DNA of 64,000 bases from Conexivisphaerales archaeon (GTDB taxonomy: Archaea > Thermoproteota > Nitrososphaeria > Conexivisphaerales > DTJL01). The stretch is taken from assembly GCA_038728585.1 (NCBI GenBank), contig JAVYTR010000005.1, positions 59,063 through 123,062 on the forward strand. The letters are read 5' to 3'. The notes below the pieces were generated by a model. The model saw only the letters and a list, made by a program, of their open reading frames with translations. It was not told the DNA's origin and searched no databases. The position numbers were made by a program, and so were the translations under genes. Below are positions 1 to 8,854 of this stretch, in pieces; the first letter of the stretch is position 1, and the number at the start of each line of letters is the position of its first letter.

Positions 1-2
1 CA

Positions 3-353
3 TATGAAAGAGGTGTGAAAATAAGGCTGATAACAGATGTGGTACCTGAGAACAGACATTATGCGCAAATGTTCGCGAAGGTAACAGAACTTCGTCACAT
101 AAGCGACGTCCACTTTAGATTCACCATAGCAGACCGTTCCGTCGTTCTCCTGAGCGCCAAGTACGATGACAAAAAAATCATCCCTTCGTCAGGCTACGAC
201 AATTATTTTCTCTTCCGCGATACTACTTTTGCCTCAGCCCTTTGCTTTATATTCGAACGCCTCTGGGAAGGAGCAGACACATTCGAACGACGCATGGAAC
301 AGCTCGACAAGTTTAGAAGAAATTCCAGACAACCAGAGTTATCCACCAGATAA
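3..353 (+). CDS. C-terminal part of a sensor/regulator protein (5' truncated by window)
   Basis: The reading frame is open to the left window edge, so only the last 116 or so codons are seen. The visible part reads GVKIRLITDVVPEN, then ELRHI and a terminal FERLWEGADTFERRMEQLDK. This pattern (RGVKIR-ITE-, ELRHLDG, FETLW at the end) is the C-terminal sensor module that I associate with Nitrososphaera-type histidine kinases and TrmB-like regulators. The catalytic or DNA-binding part would lie upstream of the window. The usual IYSN...VEQQQYFF block is altered here (SGYDNYFLFRDTTFASALCFIFERLW), so the copy may be diverged. The family assignment is from memory of the pattern and only moderately sure; partner genes are not visible. 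Confidence 0.5.
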   Translation, partial: YERGVKIRLITDVVPENRHYAQMFAKVTELRHISDVHFRFTIADRSVVLLSAKYDDKKIIPSSGYDNYFLFRDTTFASALCFIFERLWEGADTFERRMEQLDKFRRNSRQPELSTR

Positions 354-911
354 ACAAATTTTCTTTGTTGACATGAGGAACTCTCCTTGGATCGGTTTTA
401 ACCGCTGGTCCCGGTCAGCTTTCCATTTCATGTGCATACCACGGACCCCCTATCGTTATCACAGGAGAAAACTCCCTTTCCGACATGGATTGGTATACGA
501 ACTAACCAAATTTTTGTTACTTGCTGGAGTGCATAAGTCAATGTGTTAGCAGGGCAAAGTTCCTTACAAGTGTTTAGGAGAGAATAGCAAGGCTCTAGTA
601 ACACAACAACCGTTCAGATGTTACAATGAAATTGCTGGCTCGGCGGATTTCATTAGACAAGCCCTCCATCAGAATGGTAGGAAGGTAAAGGTAAGGCATC
701 ACATATCGTCGAATTTCATACTTGAGCCAGAAGTATGAATTGGCCTTGGTGTCAATTGAAAGGCTATTCTATCAATCAAACATATCTAAATCTATCTTCG
801 TTAGTCTTTCCCAGTCCTTTCACGTTCACATAATTGGTTTATAGACAATCGGGAAAATACTAAACCAATCAAATATTTTTATGGTAGAGTAAAAGAGCGC
901 ATGAACGGTCG
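354..911. other. Long intergenic region with a possible relict coding stretch
   Basis: No intact gene is seen in this 558-base gap. From 550 to 735 the + strand has a stop-free run of about 61 codons that ends at TGA and has protein-like composition (for example CYNEIAGSADFIRQAL), but it has no ATG, GTG or TTG start and a stop sits immediately upstream. It may be the remains of a gene or chance. A T/A-rich box (871-881, aaatattttta) lies about 36 bases before the next gene and is the likely promoter of that gene. Confidence 0.45.
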
Positions 912-2120
912 TTGAACGAAGCAAATTCGAGCAGGCTGATCTCGGAAATCCTCACAGAAATTGACCATTCACAACTTCTCGATTTAGCGAGGAACCTGGT
1001 AAAAATACCCAGCGAAAACCCTCCAGGCGAAGAAAAAGGAGTGGCTAATTTTATTTCTTCTTGGTTCGAAAAGAAGGGAAACTACAGTATTACCTTCCTG
1101 GAAGCAGCAAGAAACCGCCCGAACGTCATTGTAACTACTGAGGAATTGCCCGGAAAGAAAATTCTGTTCAATGGCCACATGGATGTCGTCCCTGCAGGTG
1201 ACAGCTGGTCCGTTGATCCCTTCGAAGCAGCTGTAATCGGCGACAGGATGTATGGCAGGGGTGCCGCAGACATGAAGGGAGCACTTGCAGCTATGATGGT
1301 AGCTATGGATACTGTGAACAAGGTAGCAGGCGATTTCCTACAAGGCACGATAATTCTTACAGCTGTGGTTGACGAAGAAAAAGGAGGAAGTCTTGGCAGC
1401 AATCAGATTGTCAGAAAAGGAATAGCTGCTGATTTCGCAGTGGTCGGAGAACCGACTGAGTTAAGGGTCGCTTCAGCTCACAAAGGAAATCTGACGTTTG
1501 AAGTCACAACTTTCGGCAAATCGGCTCATGCAAGTATGCCCAAGAACGGTATAAACGCGGTTTTGAAAATGTGTGCTGTAATTTCCAAGCTCAAAAAATA
1601 TTCCGATGAGTTGGAAAGGAGCAAGCCGCATCCACTTCTTGGTCTTCCAACATTTAACGTTGGAACGATAGGCGGAGGTGTAAAATCGAACGTTGTCCCT
1701 CCTTCTTGCAGGATCACAGCAGAACGAAGGCTGATCATACCTGAAGATATAGAGAGGGTCAAGGATGAAATAGAAGGTATACTGAAGAATCTAGCTAACG
1801 AAGATCCTGAGCTCAAGTACGAATTGAAGTTTCTGGAAGAAGTCGGACCGTCGGAAATGAGAGATGGTAAAGCTTTGCTGGATATTGCTTTCAGGTCTCT
1901 GTCCAAATTAGGAAGAGATGTCAGTTCACAGGTTGGTTTCGGAGCAACCTGTGATGCATACTATTTCAATTCTATCGCAAAAATCCCCACCGTTATCATC
2001 GGGCCTGGCAGCATCAGCGACATTCACAGACCGGACGAATCGATAAAGATAGAAGAAATCTACACAGCAGCGAAGTTCTACGCTCTTACCGCTCTTGAGC
2101 TTCTCACTAATCAGACTTGA
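912..2120 (+). CDS. M20 family metallo-deacylase (ArgE/DapE-like)
   Basis: A 402-residue zinc amidohydrolase of the acetylornithine deacetylase / succinyl-diaminopimelate desuccinylase group. The motifs are complete: GHMDVVP near residue 92 (first His and Asp), GRGAADMKG near 118-126 (bridging Asp), VVDEEKGG near 156 (catalytic Glu pair), GEPTE near 181 and a C-terminal His in IHRPDES near 385. The dimerisation lid with SAHASMP is present. Length is normal for the family. The start is TTG at 912; the ATG at 901 is followed by an in-frame stop. It removes an acyl group from an amino nitrogen in the cytoplasm. The neighbours are catabolic rather than arginine or lysine biosynthetic, so the substrate is open. 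Confidence 0.85.
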   Translation: MNEANSSRLISEILTEIDHSQLLDLARNLVKIPSENPPGEEKGVANFISSWFEKKGNYSITFLEAARNRPNVIVTTEELPGKKILFNGHMDVVPAGDSWSVDPFEAAVIGDRMYGRGAADMKGALAAMMVAMDTVNKVAGDFLQGTIILTAVVDEEKGGSLGSNQIVRKGIAADFAVVGEPTELRVASAHKGNLTFEVTTFGKSAHASMPKNGINAVLKMCAVISKLKKYSDELERSKPHPLLGLPTFNVGTIGGGVKSNVVPPSCRITAERRLIIPEDIERVKDEIEGILKNLANEDPELKYELKFLEEVGPSEMRDGKALLDIAFRSLSKLGRDVSSQVGFGATCDAYYFNSIAKIPTVIIGPGSISDIHRPDESIKIEEIYTAAKFYALTALELLTNQT

Positions 2121-2133
2121 GATATCTTAATTC

Positions 2134-3384
2134 TCACCATGCAGCTTCCAAGATTCTTAACACTTCTTCAGAGCTTTCTACCTTCCTCAGCCCCTGAAAA
2201 GCTACCCAGTCTTTCATAGTCTCCTCAGCCGCGACTGGAAGCTTGCTTCTGGGCACACCTACGTCCCTTAGCCTCTTTGGAGTGCCAATCCTTGACCTGA
2301 ACTGCTCAACCCACCTCACTGTTTCCAGTCCTGCAGTTGTATTGTCAACTTCCTTTTTAACGATGTTTAGTCTTCGCCCTATTCTGGCTATGGAGTCAGG
2401 CACATAATCCACCATGTCTCTCATTACATAGGGTAGCATGATTGAATTAGCTATGCCGTGATGAATGTTGAACATGGCTCCAAGGACGTGGCAGATCGCA
2501 TGATGCAATGATACAACAGCGTTTGCGTATGCGAAACCCGCCATAACAGAAGCGATCTGCATCATTCCGATTGCTTCATAATCATCCCTGCTTTCAACAC
2601 ATCTGGGCAGGAATTCCTTGATCAGCTCAAGGGACCCAAATGCCAGAGCTTCAGAAATTGGCTGTAGCTCAGATGAGTAAATGGTTTCAATCCCGTGTGC
2701 AAAGGTATTCATGCCAGATGCAGCCATCAGCTCCGTTGGGAGAGTGGATAATAGCGTCGGGTCCAGGAAGACTGCCGAGGGAAGGGATGCATCGCTCCAA
2801 AGAATCAGCTTCCTTCTGGTGGCTGATTCAACGACTGCAGCGCTACCGTTAGCCTCTGCTGATGAGAACGTAGTCGGAATGGCTACATGCAAGTAGCGTG
2901 AACCAGTAAACTGCTTAACCTTTCTGCCCTCCTTGGGATCGTATGTAACCAGATAATCTCTTAGGTCTGTGTTACCATCCTTCAGTAGTGTTGCTGCCTT
3001 TCCTGTGTCTATCGAACTTCCTCCTCCCACACTCAATATGGTATCTGCATCGACCTCTCTGGCTAGCTTTCCGGCACTTTCGCAGATTTCTAAAGTTGGA
3101 TGTGGTACGACAGAATCAAACGATGCCACTAGTAGGTCATTGAGGAGACGGGAAATTCTATCGAAATTCGGTGTCTTTCTGAAATTCTTTCCACAAATAA
3201 TGAGAACCCTCTTGCTTCCTACGCTCCTTAGGTAGGAAGGTAGTCTGTCGATGCAACCACTACCGTATGTGATTCTAACGGGTGCTGAGAATTCAAAGTT
3301 TTGCGAATAATAATTGAGACCTGTGTTTCTCAAAGTAGACACTGTGGGTCCGTTCGGAATTTTCCAGCAATTAAACTTTAGCAT
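2134..3384 (-). CDS. Iron-containing alcohol dehydrogenase / maleylacetate-reductase-like
   Basis: A group III (iron-type) NAD(P)-dependent dehydrogenase. The nucleotide-binding loop GGGSSIDTGKAA is present. The metal-site histidines are visible in FAHGIETIY, SLHHAICHVLG and IHHGIANSIMLP, the last being very like maleylacetate reductases. The family core begins at FEFSAPVRITYGSG. The frame is open up to an ATG at 3543, but those first 53 codons look unlike the family, so I place the start at the ATG at 3384; a GTG at 3342 is also possible. It ends 13 bases from the end of the convergent M20 gene. The substrate is probably a short alcohol/aldehyde or a keto-acid from ring cleavage, which fits the catabolic neighbourhood; not proven. 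Confidence 0.8.
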   Translation of the reverse strand: MLKFNCWKIPNGPTVSTLRNTGLNYYSQNFEFSAPVRITYGSGCIDRLPSYLRSVGSKRVLIICGKNFRKTPNFDRISRLLNDLLVASFDSVVPHPTLEICESAGKLAREVDADTILSVGGGSSIDTGKAATLLKDGNTDLRDYLVTYDPKEGRKVKQFTGSRYLHVAIPTTFSSAEANGSAAVVESATRRKLILWSDASLPSAVFLDPTLLSTLPTELMAASGMNTFAHGIETIYSSELQPISEALAFGSLELIKEFLPRCVESRDDYEAIGMMQIASVMAGFAYANAVVSLHHAICHVLGAMFNIHHGIANSIMLPYVMRDMVDYVPDSIARIGRRLNIVKKEVDNTTAGLETVRWVEQFRSRIGTPKRLRDVGVPRSKLPVAAEETMKDWVAFQGLRKVESSEEVLRILEAAW

Positions 3385-4074
3385 GGTAAAGGAACGGCTC
3401 AAGAGCTCAATTCCGATTCCAAAGACGAAGGCCTGTATATATTTCATCACAAGGCTGTCAACAGCCTTCTGCCTTTCACTCTGCTGTTCAAATTGGCACA
3501 AGGGCATGATTAGATTAGGATGAGGACATAACACAACTTCCATCGGGATAGCATCTAAACGTGTTTTTCATCCGAAGGAGGGCCTGAAACCCGGCCTGTA
3601 TTTCATCGAAAACACCCTCAAAGGGGGTTTTGCCTTCCCTAAATTAGTGGTGTTTAAGAAGAAATAAGGCAACTTTCTGCTTCTGTAGTCCGGTAACCAT
3701 TGTTTCTTGCATACTTCGTTTCTGGTTTAATACAAGACCGACCGATGTATTAGGTCCGAGATAGAAAGCACCCAGAAAAATCAGCGCAAAAAGGGCGATA
3801 TACGGACTGTTGTATGTATCGGTGCGCTACTGACACGCCTTACCTGTGTAGATATCCTCTTTCCACCTGGGTTGTCTTTTCTGTTCTTTCGTACTTCTCC
3901 GATTTGTTTTAACACATAGGGTCTATGGTTAGGAAGTATCAAAGACAATGGCTTGAATCTTATCTCAAGTAAAGGAAGGATGTGATGCGTTCAGCAGAGC
4001 AGGTTATCTCCGTTGTTTAATCACTTTAAATTTTTAAATAAAACAGCATCTCGTCACTTAAGACGATAACCGGT
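3385..4074. other. Divergent intergenic region with inverted repeat and promoter
   Basis: This gap separates the leftward dehydrogenase from the rightward MFS gene. A near-perfect inverted repeat (10-base arms 3609-3618 and 3622-3631, loop CAA, one mismatch) could be an operator or hairpin. A strong AT block, tttaaatttttaaataaaa at 4025-4043, is the likely TATA element for the gene that starts at 4075. Part of 3385-3543 stays open in the frame of the dehydrogenase, so it could be translated if an upstream start is used. No other gene is seen. Confidence 0.5.
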
Positions 4075-5397
4075 TTGGATAATACAAAAGACGGTTCTCC
4101 GTCAGGTACAGCAGCGCAATACTCAAAGGCCTATGTTGCCTTTGTGGTTATACTTGCTTGGGCAGGGTGGAGCCTTGCTGCCATGGATTTCAACATCATG
4201 TCTTCAACTTTGCCGCTGACAGCCAAGGACCTCAACTTTCCTGTAAGCGAAGTAACCGAATTACTCACTATCATATTTGTCGGAATGTTCATAGTGTTAA
4301 TTTTGTTTGGCCCGTTATTTGACAAATACGGCAGAAGACGTGCTTTTCAATTAACCCTGATATTAGCAGCTATTACAACCGGTCTAACTGCACTTGCGAC
4401 TAATTTCGCAGAGTTCGCCATTCTAAGAGCCATGGCAGATGCATTTGCATATGCAGAATCAGCTGCAGGGCTTGTTCTCGTAAATGAGGTGATAGGTTCA
4501 CGGGCAAGGGGTTTCATATATTCGTTCGTCCAGGCCGGCTGGCCGACAGGAGTTGCCCTTGCCTCTTTTCTTTCGGTTGCAGTTGTACCTTCATTGGGTT
4601 GGAGGGGTGTCTATGCTCTGGGTGTGATCCCGCTAGTGATTGTTATCGTAGCTAGGTTATGGGTAAAAGAAACTGCAAGGTTTGAACACCTGAACGCCAT
4701 AAAAAAGGCGGCTCGAAGCAATGATGTTGGGGCTGTGCAAGAGTTAGAATCCGTGTACCCTGTAAACGTCGAAGCCGCTCAGAAGTTCACATACAGGCAG
4801 TTGTTCAGCAGGGACCTTGTGCGGAAATCCGTTTTCATTTTCTTGGGCGATTTCTTTTGGTCCTGGGGGCAGGGACCTTTCCAGATCTATTTCACTTATC
4901 TTCTTGTCAATTACAAGGGGGTTCCGTTTGAAACTGCGGCTACAATACTTGGTCTTAGTGGCCTTGTTGCAGTCGCCTTTTACATTCTATTCGGATACAT
5001 CGGGGATATCATCGGCAGGCGTGAAGCATGTGCCTTGACGATCGTTATATCCTCTGTATTGTATTTTGTCTACATGACAACATCAAACATCTCTATCATA
5101 GAAATAGTCTACCCACTTGCATTCGGAATTGCTCTAGGCTGGAACCCACCATACTACGTTTTCAGTGCAGAGTCATTCCCAACAAGGGCAAGGGGGACAG
5201 CTGCTGCATGGGTCAATGCAGCAGGTCCAGTTGGACTAGCAATCGGCGTTTTGCAGTTCGGGGTCTACCTTACGATAGGTTATCCGCTCTTCTGGGGGCT
5301 GGTATTCTCTGCACTGATACCGACGCTCCTGTCTTTGACAATACTAGGGGCACCACGAGTAAGACCGAAGATGGAGTTGGAGCAGATAGCCGTATAG
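4075..5397 (+). CDS. MFS transporter, metabolite:H+ symporter type
   Basis: A 440-residue inner-membrane carrier with about 12 hydrophobic helices. The MFS signature GPLFDKYGRRR lies between helices 2 and 3 (near residue 82-92) and a second copy, GYIGDIIGRRE, sits between helices 8 and 9 (near residue 309). The central loop (residues about 200-245) is charged and cytoplasmic. The layout and the ESFPTRARGTA motif near residue 364 recall the sugar/aromatic-acid:proton and metabolite:proton symporters. The start is TTG at 4075, about 40 bases after a strong TATA-like block. The SCP2-like protein and the alpha/beta hydrolase follow immediately, so it probably imports their substrate. The substrate cannot be read from the sequence. 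Confidence 0.85.
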   Translation: MDNTKDGSPSGTAAQYSKAYVAFVVILAWAGWSLAAMDFNIMSSTLPLTAKDLNFPVSEVTELLTIIFVGMFIVLILFGPLFDKYGRRRAFQLTLILAAITTGLTALATNFAEFAILRAMADAFAYAESAAGLVLVNEVIGSRARGFIYSFVQAGWPTGVALASFLSVAVVPSLGWRGVYALGVIPLVIVIVARLWVKETARFEHLNAIKKAARSNDVGAVQELESVYPVNVEAAQKFTYRQLFSRDLVRKSVFIFLGDFFWSWGQGPFQIYFTYLLVNYKGVPFETAATILGLSGLVAVAFYILFGYIGDIIGRREACALTIVISSVLYFVYMTTSNISIIEIVYPLAFGIALGWNPPYYVFSAESFPTRARGTAAAWVNAAGPVGLAIGVLQFGVYLTIGYPLFWGLVFSALIPTLLSLTILGAPRVRPKMELEQIAV

Positions 5398-5416
5398 TAG
5401 GACGAGAGTGTGTATC

Positions 5417-5884
5417 ATGCCGCTCGAGAGGGTAAAGCTGAAGGAAAGATACAAACCTTCTTTCCCCTCTGCAGAATGGTTCCAAGCCTATGGAGATGAG
5501 CTGTCTAGGGACCCAGAGTGGAAGGTGATTGGTAAGTTCTTCACTTGCACTTATCTTATAGACGTTTCAGGAAATAGATTCATACTTACCTTCGTTGACG
5601 GTAAGCTGGTTAATGTCAAGTCAAACCCTCTGATTGGACCCCTTTACAGCAAGGATGCTTGGGAGTTTGCTGTACGAGCCCCTCTTGACACATGGAAGAA
5701 GTTTATGCAGCGTATTCCCCCTGCAAAGTATCATCACTTCTTTGCTGTTACAGATGCGAAGACTCCTCAAGGGATGATTGTCGAAGGAAACATGAAAACA
5801 GTGTGGCAGAACATTAGGGCACTTACCCACGCAATGGAATTCCTACGTACTTTTCACAATATTCATGAGAGGCGACCTTCATAG
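5417..5884 (+). CDS. SCP2 sterol-binding-domain-like protein
   Basis: A soluble protein of about 155 residues. The pattern of a lipid-binding SCP2-like fold is suggested by FTCTYLIDVSGNRFILTFVDGKLVNVKSNP near residues 40-70, followed by an amphipathic region and FMQRIPPAKYHHFFA. I chose the ATG at 5417; an in-frame GTG at 5408 is the alternative. It begins about 20 bases after the MFS gene and its stop codon abuts the ATG of the hydrolase, so the three are one operon. Small SCP2-like proteins next to hydrolases are common in catabolic operons and may bind a hydrophobic ligand. The fold call is by pattern only and the exact role is unknown. Confidence 0.55.
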   Translation: MPLERVKLKERYKPSFPSAEWFQAYGDELSRDPEWKVIGKFFTCTYLIDVSGNRFILTFVDGKLVNVKSNPLIGPLYSKDAWEFAVRAPLDTWKKFMQRIPPAKYHHFFAVTDAKTPQGMIVEGNMKTVWQNIRALTHAMEFLRTFHNIHERRPS

Positions 5885-6763
5885 ATGGCCGAAGTTGAAC
5901 CGATAACAGGGCGCTATATTCATCTGAGAATAGATAATTCAGATTACAGAGTATACTTTGAGGAGTCTGGCCAGGGAATTCCTGTAATCTGCGGCCATAC
6001 CGCTGGGTCTGATAGCCGCCAATGGAGGCATGTGCTTTGTGACGAATATCTGCAGAAGAACTTCAGATTGATAGCCTTCGACCTTCCCGGACACGGGAAG
6101 AGCTTCCCGAAAGATGGTTGGTGGATGGAGGAGTACAGACTCAGACGTGATTTCTACGTAAAAGTGATACTGGCCCTGGCAAAGGGGCTGAAATTGACCC
6201 GACCTGTTTTCATGGGTTGTTCTATGGGCGGAAACATCTGTCCTCACCTAGCCATACTCTATCCAGGTTTCTTCAGAGCCCTTATCGCTGTGGAGGCAAG
6301 TGATTACTCGGGGCAGGTCGAAGGGGCGAAGAAGGGTGAAGACTATTCTTACGACTGGTTCTACCACCCTCATGTACACGGAGGTGATGCATCAGCCACT
6401 TCGATCTACAGCTTAATGGCACCTCAGAGCCCAGAGAAGTTCAAGAGGGAAACATGGTGGTGTTACAGTCAGTCTGCGCCTGGAATCTTCCGAGGGGACC
6501 TGCTTTTCTGGGGTGAGGAGCACGATGTCAGAGAATCAGCTTCGTCAATAGACACTGCGAAGACTTTGTTTTATGTCTTCAACGGTGAGTACGATTGGTC
6601 AACTCCTCCCGAGCATGGAAAACGGCTCGTCTCCAGGATCAAGGGTGCGAAGCATGTAGTAATGAAAAATGTCGGACATTTTCCCATGTCTGAGAATCCA
6701 GAAGAATTCAAGAAATATCTTCATCCAGTGATGGATGAGATACTTGCAAAGAGTAAGCAATAG
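5885..6763 (+). CDS. Alpha/beta hydrolase
   Basis: A 292-residue alpha/beta-hydrolase-fold enzyme. The oxyanion loop CGHTAGSD is near residue 37, FDLPGHGKS near 67, and the nucleophile elbow is MGCSMGGN near 113-120 with Ser as nucleophile. The acid is likely Asp in GEYDWSTPPEHG near 239, and the catalytic His is in VGHFPMSENPEEF near 276. The sequence resembles C-C bond hydrolases and enol-lactonases. The ATG directly follows the stop of the SCP2-like gene, which implies translational coupling. Together with the MFS carrier it suggests import and hydrolysis of one ester, lactone or ring-cleavage product. Substrate not determinable. Confidence 0.85.
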   Translation: MAEVEPITGRYIHLRIDNSDYRVYFEESGQGIPVICGHTAGSDSRQWRHVLCDEYLQKNFRLIAFDLPGHGKSFPKDGWWMEEYRLRRDFYVKVILALAKGLKLTRPVFMGCSMGGNICPHLAILYPGFFRALIAVEASDYSGQVEGAKKGEDYSYDWFYHPHVHGGDASATSIYSLMAPQSPEKFKRETWWCYSQSAPGIFRGDLLFWGEEHDVRESASSIDTAKTLFYVFNGEYDWSTPPEHGKRLVSRIKGAKHVVMKNVGHFPMSENPEEFKKYLHPVMDEILAKSKQ

Positions 6764-7391
6764 AAGATCGCCACTCCTGCGGCTAACAACTCTTCCCAAT
6801 TTTCAACTTGTTTTCCTTCGTAACTGATGTTTCAGAACTATATTCAAGGTCCTAAGAAAGCCTGAGGCCAGAATCCGTTGCCTTTTTCTGGCAACTTGGT
6901 TATTATAGCATATCTGACCAAGCAAGGCTTCCTGGACAAGAGAGGGTAACCCGAATCAATTACAAATGAGTTCATAGTTACCTCATCTCTAAATCTACAG
7001 TAAACTTGTTTGGACAGAAAGAAGATTTAGTAGGCGTCTACTGATCTCTAGCCTATATCTGTGCAGGGGTGGCCCTTCCTCCCCCGGAGTGGTCTTACTA
7101 CGTCAGAATTGGACCAGATATATCGCAGTTCGTTATCCTCTTTTGTCCTCAGTTCGTCAATCTTCCTGTATCACCCTTCAGTCATAGCTATCCCGCTGGG
7201 AACGATTGGCGAATAGATGTCGTAGAACGAATGGGCGAGTGTTAGGTCATTTGGTCATCGATTCAACTTGTCATATCTTCAGCAAAAGGTATGACTGGGT
7301 GGAAATCTTGATGGATTCAGGCACGGCAGACCTGTAGGTAAGATTTTGATACAGTCTCCTACTTTTATACTCATCTTGGCATCTTATTTTT
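6764..7391. other. Long intergenic region, inverted repeats, possible relict ORF
   Basis: No intact gene is recognised. Several inverted repeats are present: GTTGCC (6877-6882) with GGCAAC (6890-6895), CCAGAA (6868-6873) with TTCTGG (6886-6891), and GTCATA (7270-7275) with TATGAC (7290-7295). The first two may act as a terminator for the hydrolase operon. On the minus strand 7170-7048 is stop-free for 40 codons with protein-like composition (ELRYIWSNSD, LRGRKGHPCTDIG) but has no proper start, so it may be a gene remnant. The TATA-like cttttatac at 7362-7370 sits about 26 bases before the ParB start. Confidence 0.45.
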
Positions 7392-8396
7392 GTGTATCAG
7401 ACTGGTGTTCAAAGCCAGGAATTTATCCAACTGCGTCTCTCACAGATAGAACGCGCATCCTTTCTCGAGATCAGGTCTGAATATGAGGACGATCAGGAAT
7501 TTGTTGAACTTCTCAGATCTATCATGGAGCAAGGACTTCTAGAACCTCTAATTGTAAGGAAGAGTAATTCACAAGTTAAGGAGGATACTACGGAACAAAA
7601 ATATGAGCTAATTTGTGGTTACAGACGGTACCTAGCTTGCAGGAGACTCGGGATAGACCCCGTGCCATGTGTAGTCATGAATCTCAACGATAGGCAGGCC
7701 TTGGAGGCATCGCTTGTGGAAAACACTCAAAGAAAAAGCCTCAACCCAATCGAAGAGGCGGAGGCATTCAAGTCCTATGTGTTCAACTTCGGGCGTGGAA
7801 GTATAAGCAGACTGGCTGAAAGGATAGGAAAGAGCGAAGAGTATGTATCACACAGATTACTTCTGCTTGGACTGCCCAAGCCGATTCAAGACAGAATCAC
7901 CAAAAGAATGCTAGACCCTAGTCATGCAATGGAATTAGTCTGGCTCAAAGACGTAAAGAAGCAACTAGAATTGTATGAGCTTATCTCAAAACATAACCTT
8001 TCGCTGAGGGAGCTACGAAGCGTTGTCAGGAAAGTTAAAGATGGAATTTCTCCCAAGGAAGCAGTGAAAGATGTTGTAAAAATTAAGCAAGTGGTAAGAA
8101 TCAAAGACATCAATACCAATGCTGATGCACAATCTAATGACAGTTGGCCCTACTACACAATCAGTTCTCATGAATTAAGAAAGGATAAAAAACTGCAGCT
8201 ACTTGACAAGGCGATCATTCTGATAAGAGGTTCGCTGACAGGTCTAGATTTCTTGATCCATGAATCCGAAATGATGCCAGATATTAAAAAGATACTCATG
8301 GAAAACAGGCAGCTTGTCCACGGGATTCTGGATGGTTTAATAACACAAAAGATCAGATACAAACGTAACAGGACAGAATCCCCGATACCGGCGTGA
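7392..8396 (+). CDS. ParB/Spo0J-like DNA-binding protein (orphan)
   Basis: A 334-residue ParB-family protein. The N-terminal ParB/sulfiredoxin-like nuclease fold has EQGLLEPLIVRK near residue 47 and box-II-like CGYRRYLACRRLG near 77. Next come ENTQRKSLNPIEEAEAF near 113-129 and a helix-turn-helix with ISRLAERIGKSEEYVSHRLLLLGLP near 137-162. The C-terminal third is variable and charged. No ParA ATPase is nearby, which differs from bacterial par operons. GTG at 7392 is preceded by a TATA-like box at 26 bases, so a leaderless message is likely. It may bind a site in the chromosome or a mobile element; in archaea such orphan ParB proteins have no settled role. Confidence 0.8.
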   Translation: MYQTGVQSQEFIQLRLSQIERASFLEIRSEYEDDQEFVELLRSIMEQGLLEPLIVRKSNSQVKEDTTEQKYELICGYRRYLACRRLGIDPVPCVVMNLNDRQALEASLVENTQRKSLNPIEEAEAFKSYVFNFGRGSISRLAERIGKSEEYVSHRLLLLGLPKPIQDRITKRMLDPSHAMELVWLKDVKKQLELYELISKHNLSLRELRSVVRKVKDGISPKEAVKDVVKIKQVVRIKDINTNADAQSNDSWPYYTISSHELRKDKKLQLLDKAIILIRGSLTGLDFLIHESEMMPDIKKILMENRQLVHGILDGLITQKIRYKRNRTESPIPA

Positions 8397-8854
8397 AATG
8401 CATGTCATAATCCATTATATCAGGCCATTCAGTTCAGTTCTTCAGGGCAAACCGAGTTGGTCGGTTTAAATGCCGAGCTATTATGGGCAATACCCGAGAG
8501 CGACGTAATAGGCATAAGTTTGAAGGGGCTGTAACAAAGAGAGTCCGTCTGTAACTATGAGTTTCGCACGAATACCGTCTCGACGAAAGGGCGGTCTATT
8601 AACCAGTCAAAGCCGTTTAACAACATGAAGATTGTTGATTCCAATTTTCACATTAGCCTTTGGTCTTCATTATTGTATCTGTGAAACTTTGCTATCTTCT
8701 ATTCCGTAAAAAGAAGCATTTTATTGTAGAAAATAGTTCAATACTTCGCACAAGCTAAATTAGTCTAGCCTGACTTACTAAGGAGATTGAGAATAAATGA
8801 AGCAGATGTTTTATGTTTTAAGCACATCATCGCATTACCCGGGAGGTATGCCAT
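8397..8854. other. Intergenic region with perfect inverted repeat next to parB
   Basis: No gene is recognised in 458 bases. A perfect inverted repeat, AAACCGA (8449-8455), spacer GTTGG, TCGGTTT (8461-8467), starts about 50 bases after the parB stop. It may be a terminator stem or a ParB binding site; it does not match the bacterial parS consensus. A T-rich promoter-like stretch (gttttatgttttaag, about 8808-8822) and a strong Shine-Dalgarno sequence GGGAGGT (8841-8847) precede the gene at 8855, so that gene is probably made from a leadered transcript. Confidence 0.45.

Noticed and set aside
166..549. 127-codon frame at the left edge, + strand
   Set aside because: It overlaps the better supported sensor fragment in another frame and has no recognisable motif; its second half has poor composition.
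8449..8467. Bacterial parS site
   Set aside because: The inverted repeat beside parB does not match the TGTTTCACGTGAAACA consensus, so it is kept only as a candidate site or terminator.
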